From positions 1 to 8,193 of the forward strand of contig JANTGL010000112.1 of the NCBI GenBank assembly GCA_024762915.1: a stretch of DNA of 8,193 nucleotides, in the 5' to 3' direction. This stretch comes from Bacteroidales bacterium. GTDB lineage: Bacteria; Bacteroidota; Bacteroidia; Bacteroidales; JAADGE01. A program made the position numbers and the translations under genes. Shown in pieces: positions 6,539 through 8,193 of this stretch (within the stretch, counting starts at the first letter, position 1; every line of letters begins with the position of its first letter). The notes beneath the pieces were generated by a model that worked only from the letters and a program-made list of their open reading frames with translations, ran no database searches and was not told where the DNA came from.

Positions 6539-7519
6539 ATGACATACGCACATCCGCAATATTTTTGGCTTTTTTTAGTACTGATACCCGTTATTTTGTG
6601 GTATGTTATAAGAAAATCAAAATCACAGGCAAGTTTACGATTTTCTTCAATTAAAATTTTTGAAAATAAACGCAAACCTGTTAAATATTACTTAAGGCAT
6701 CTTTTATTTGTTATTCGAATAGCTGTTATTTCATTGTTAATCATTATATTAGCCCGTCCGCAAATTGTAAAACCGGAAGAAAAAATTACGCAAGGAATTG
6801 ATATCGTGATTGCATTGGATATTTCCGGAAGTATGCTTGCACAAGATTTTAAACCCAATCGTTTGGAAGCGTCAAAAGATATTGCAATTGAATTTATAAA
6901 CAAGCAAGAATATAACCGTATCGGGCTGGTCGTTTTTGCCGGCGAAGCTTTTACGCAATGCCCGGTAACGATTGACCATAAAGTGCTGATAAATATGTTT
7001 TCCGGTGTGAAACAAGGTTTGATAGAAGACGGAACGGCAATCGGTCACGGACTTGCAACAGCCGTAAACGCTTTAAAAGACAGTAAATCAAAAAGTAAAA
7101 TTGTTATTTTACTGACCGACGGAGAAAATAATGCCGGTAATATTGATCCGATGACGGCCGCTGATTTAGCCGCAAAATTCAATATTAAAGTATACACCAT
7201 CGGTGTCGGAAAAAACGGTTATGCCGATATGCCCGTTCAAACGGTTTTCGGACAACAAATGCAAAAAGTCGAAGTAAAAATTGATGAACAAACCTTGAAA
7301 CTAATCGCAAAAAAAACCGGCGGAAAATATTTCAGGGCAACCGATAACGAGAAACTAAAAAAGATATACGATGAAATCGAAAAACTCGAAAAAGATAAAA
7401 TCAAAGAAAAACTCGGGAAACAAATGCAAGAAGAATCTATGAAATTCTTAATTCCCGCTTTGTTGCTTTTAGTAATTGAAATTTTATTAAGATATACGGT
7501 TTTAAGAACGTTGCCGTAA
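6539..7519 (+). CDS. batA: BatA: von Willebrand factor A domain membrane protein
   Basis: A complete 326-residue protein of normal BatA length. Two N-terminal membrane helices (about 8-24 and 53-73) are followed by a VWA domain (about 87-285) and a third helix near the end (about 303-320). The metal-ion-dependent adhesion site is intact: DISGS with D94, S96 and S98; T166 in EDGTAIG; and D194 in LLTDGEN. Bat proteins are tied by genetics in Bacteroides to aerotolerance and in other bacteria to envelope stress and MoxR-AAA partners, where the VWA domain binds partner proteins through a divalent cation. The lysine/glutamate-rich helix 270-295 before the last membrane segment is charged, typical of the family. 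The N-terminus (HPQYFWLF) resembles that of the next gene (NPEYFWLL), showing paralogy with BatB. The ATG at 6539 gives the full first helix. No strong ribosome site; AATAAAGTT precedes it. Confidence 0.93.
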   Translation: MTYAHPQYFWLFLVLIPVILWYVIRKSKSQASLRFSSIKIFENKRKPVKYYLRHLLFVIRIAVISLLIIILARPQIVKPEEKITQGIDIVIALDISGSMLAQDFKPNRLEASKDIAIEFINKQEYNRIGLVVFAGEAFTQCPVTIDHKVLINMFSGVKQGLIEDGTAIGHGLATAVNALKDSKSKSKIVILLTDGENNAGNIDPMTAADLAAKFNIKVYTIGVGKNGYADMPVQTVFGQQMQKVEVKIDEQTLKLIAKKTGGKYFRATDNEKLKKIYDEIEKLEKDKIKEKLGKQMQEESMKFLIPALLLLVIEILLRYTVLRTLP

Positions 7520-7524
7520 TTTAA

Positions 7525-7568
7525 TTATAAATTATGAGTTATAAATTATGAATTATGAATTTTGAATT
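7525..7568 (+). repeat. AT-rich tandem repeat after batA
   Basis: TTATAAATTATGA occurs at 7525-7537 and again at 7539-7551 (13 identical bases, period 14). Shorter echoes follow (ATTATGAAT, then TTTGAATT) up to about 7568. It begins six bases after the batA stop codon. No coding potential and no terminator are seen. Confidence 0.7.
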
Positions 7569-7593
7569 AATCAATTACGATATAATACACTTT

Positions 7594-7640
7594 CAACTTT
7601 TAACTTTTAACTTTATAAACTTTTTAACTTTAAAAACTTT
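7594..7640 (+). repeat. AACTTT heptad-like repeat before batB
   Basis: AACTTT is repeated six times, starting at 7595, 7602, 7609, 7618, 7626 and 7635. The first three are spaced exactly 7 bp and the rest 8-9 bp. Three copies read TAACTTT, close to a -7 box (TAnnTTTG) but lacking the G. The array ends 11 bases before the batB ATG, so it lies in the translation-initiation region and could influence start-site access or act as weak internal promoters. Confidence 0.7.
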
Positions 7641-7651
7641 AAACTAAAAGA

Positions 7652-8193
7652 ATGTTTCAATTTAAAAACCCGGAATATTTTTGGTTGCTAATTTCAATAC
7701 CGATATTTATTGTGTTATTCGGATTGTCAAATTACATCAGAAAGCGAAACATTTCTCGCCTCGGCGATGAAAATTTGATACACAAACTGATACCCGACTA
7801 TTCAAAATACAGAATTCTTTTAAAAAACATTCTGCTTTGGACAGCATTGATTTTTTTAATACTGGCAGCAGCACGACCGCAATCGGGAAATAAAGTTAAA
7901 GTTCAGACAACGAAAAACCGAGAAATTATTTTTGCTCTGGATGTTTCAAACAGTATGCTGGCTCAAGATGTTAAACCCGATCGTTTACATCGTGCCAAAC
8001 AGATAATCAGTGAATTATATCGAAGAAATCCTTACGACAGAATGGGACTAATCATTTTTGCAGGAGATGCTTTTGTGCAAATTCCTTTAACGTCTAATTT
8101 CTCAAATTCCGATGTAATATTATCCTCAATTACGCCGGATATTATTCCCGTGCAAGGAACTGATTTCAGCCAAGCCATTGAATTGGCTGCAAA
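7652..8193 (+). CDS. batB: BatB: von Willebrand factor A domain membrane protein, 3' end outside window
   Basis: Only the first 180 codons are present; the frame is open to the window edge. Two membrane helices (about 9-26 and 57-74) precede the VWA domain, which starts around residue 90. The first MIDAS motif reads DVSNS (D97, S99, S101), the form usual in BatB rather than the DISGS of BatA. RMGLIIFAGDAFVQIPLT (130-147) and GTDFSQAI with T170 follow. The second aspartate of the metal site, any C-terminal membrane helix or TPR fusion lie beyond the edge. It follows batA by 132 bp of repetitive DNA instead of the short or overlapping junction usual in such operons. The start is fixed by the conserved MFQFKNPEYFWLL opening. 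Expected next genes, by family habit, are batC (TPR), batD and batE. Confidence 0.92.
   Translation, partial: MFQFKNPEYFWLLISIPIFIVLFGLSNYIRKRNISRLGDENLIHKLIPDYSKYRILLKNILLWTALIFLILAAARPQSGNKVKVQTTKNREIIFALDVSNSMLAQDVKPDRLHRAKQIISELYRRNPYDRMGLIIFAGDAFVQIPLTSNFSNSDVILSSITPDIIPVQGTDFSQAIELAA

Noticed and set aside
6688..6903. 71-codon minus-strand frame inside batA
   Set aside because: Antisense shadow of the VWA start and second membrane helix of batA.

Overview
The window looks like chromosomal DNA from a member of the Bacteroidota, probably an anaerobic or fermentative Bacteroidales-type lineage. The evidence is the AT-rich sequence, TAnnTTTG-type -7 promoter boxes, starts without strong Shine-Dalgarno sites, several short lipoproteins, and the head of a Bat (Bacteroides aerotolerance) operon. 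The lineage call is inference from gene content. No tRNA, rRNA, CRISPR array, integrase or transposase gene is visible.

Left part (minus strand, 1-5212). Reading leftwards from 5212 there are four genes. The first is a small class II aldolase/adducin-family enzyme (4607-5212). It overlaps by 8 bp a lipoprotein built from about fourteen degenerate pentapeptide repeats (3664-4614). After a 73 bp gap comes a lipoprotein with a papain-type (C1) protease domain and a CARDB-like C-terminal domain (1932-3590). Next is a 170 bp intergenic stretch holding a terminator hairpin framed by a palindromic repeat. Last is a fused alpha-beta ADP-forming acyl-CoA (acetyl-CoA) synthetase (1-1761), which runs off the left edge and should make acetate and ATP from acetyl-CoA.

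Right part (plus strand, 5296-8193). A promoter-like site in the 83 bp divergent gap leads into the head of a Bat operon: a BatD/DUF4381-like membrane protein (5296-6261), then batA (6539-7519), then batB (7652 to beyond the right edge). BatA and BatB are paralogous membrane-anchored von Willebrand A proteins with intact MIDAS motifs as far as they can be seen. The moxR and DUF58 genes that usually precede this set in Bacteroidota are not here; a divergent aldolase gene stands in their place.

Between genes. The gaps inside the Bat operon are unusually long (277 and 132 bp) and filled with low-complexity direct and inverted repeats. These gaps, the palindromic element at 1816-1917, and the unassigned aldolase/pentapeptide-lipoprotein/protease-lipoprotein group are the parts least explained by known families. 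I found no convincing new defence or mobile system.
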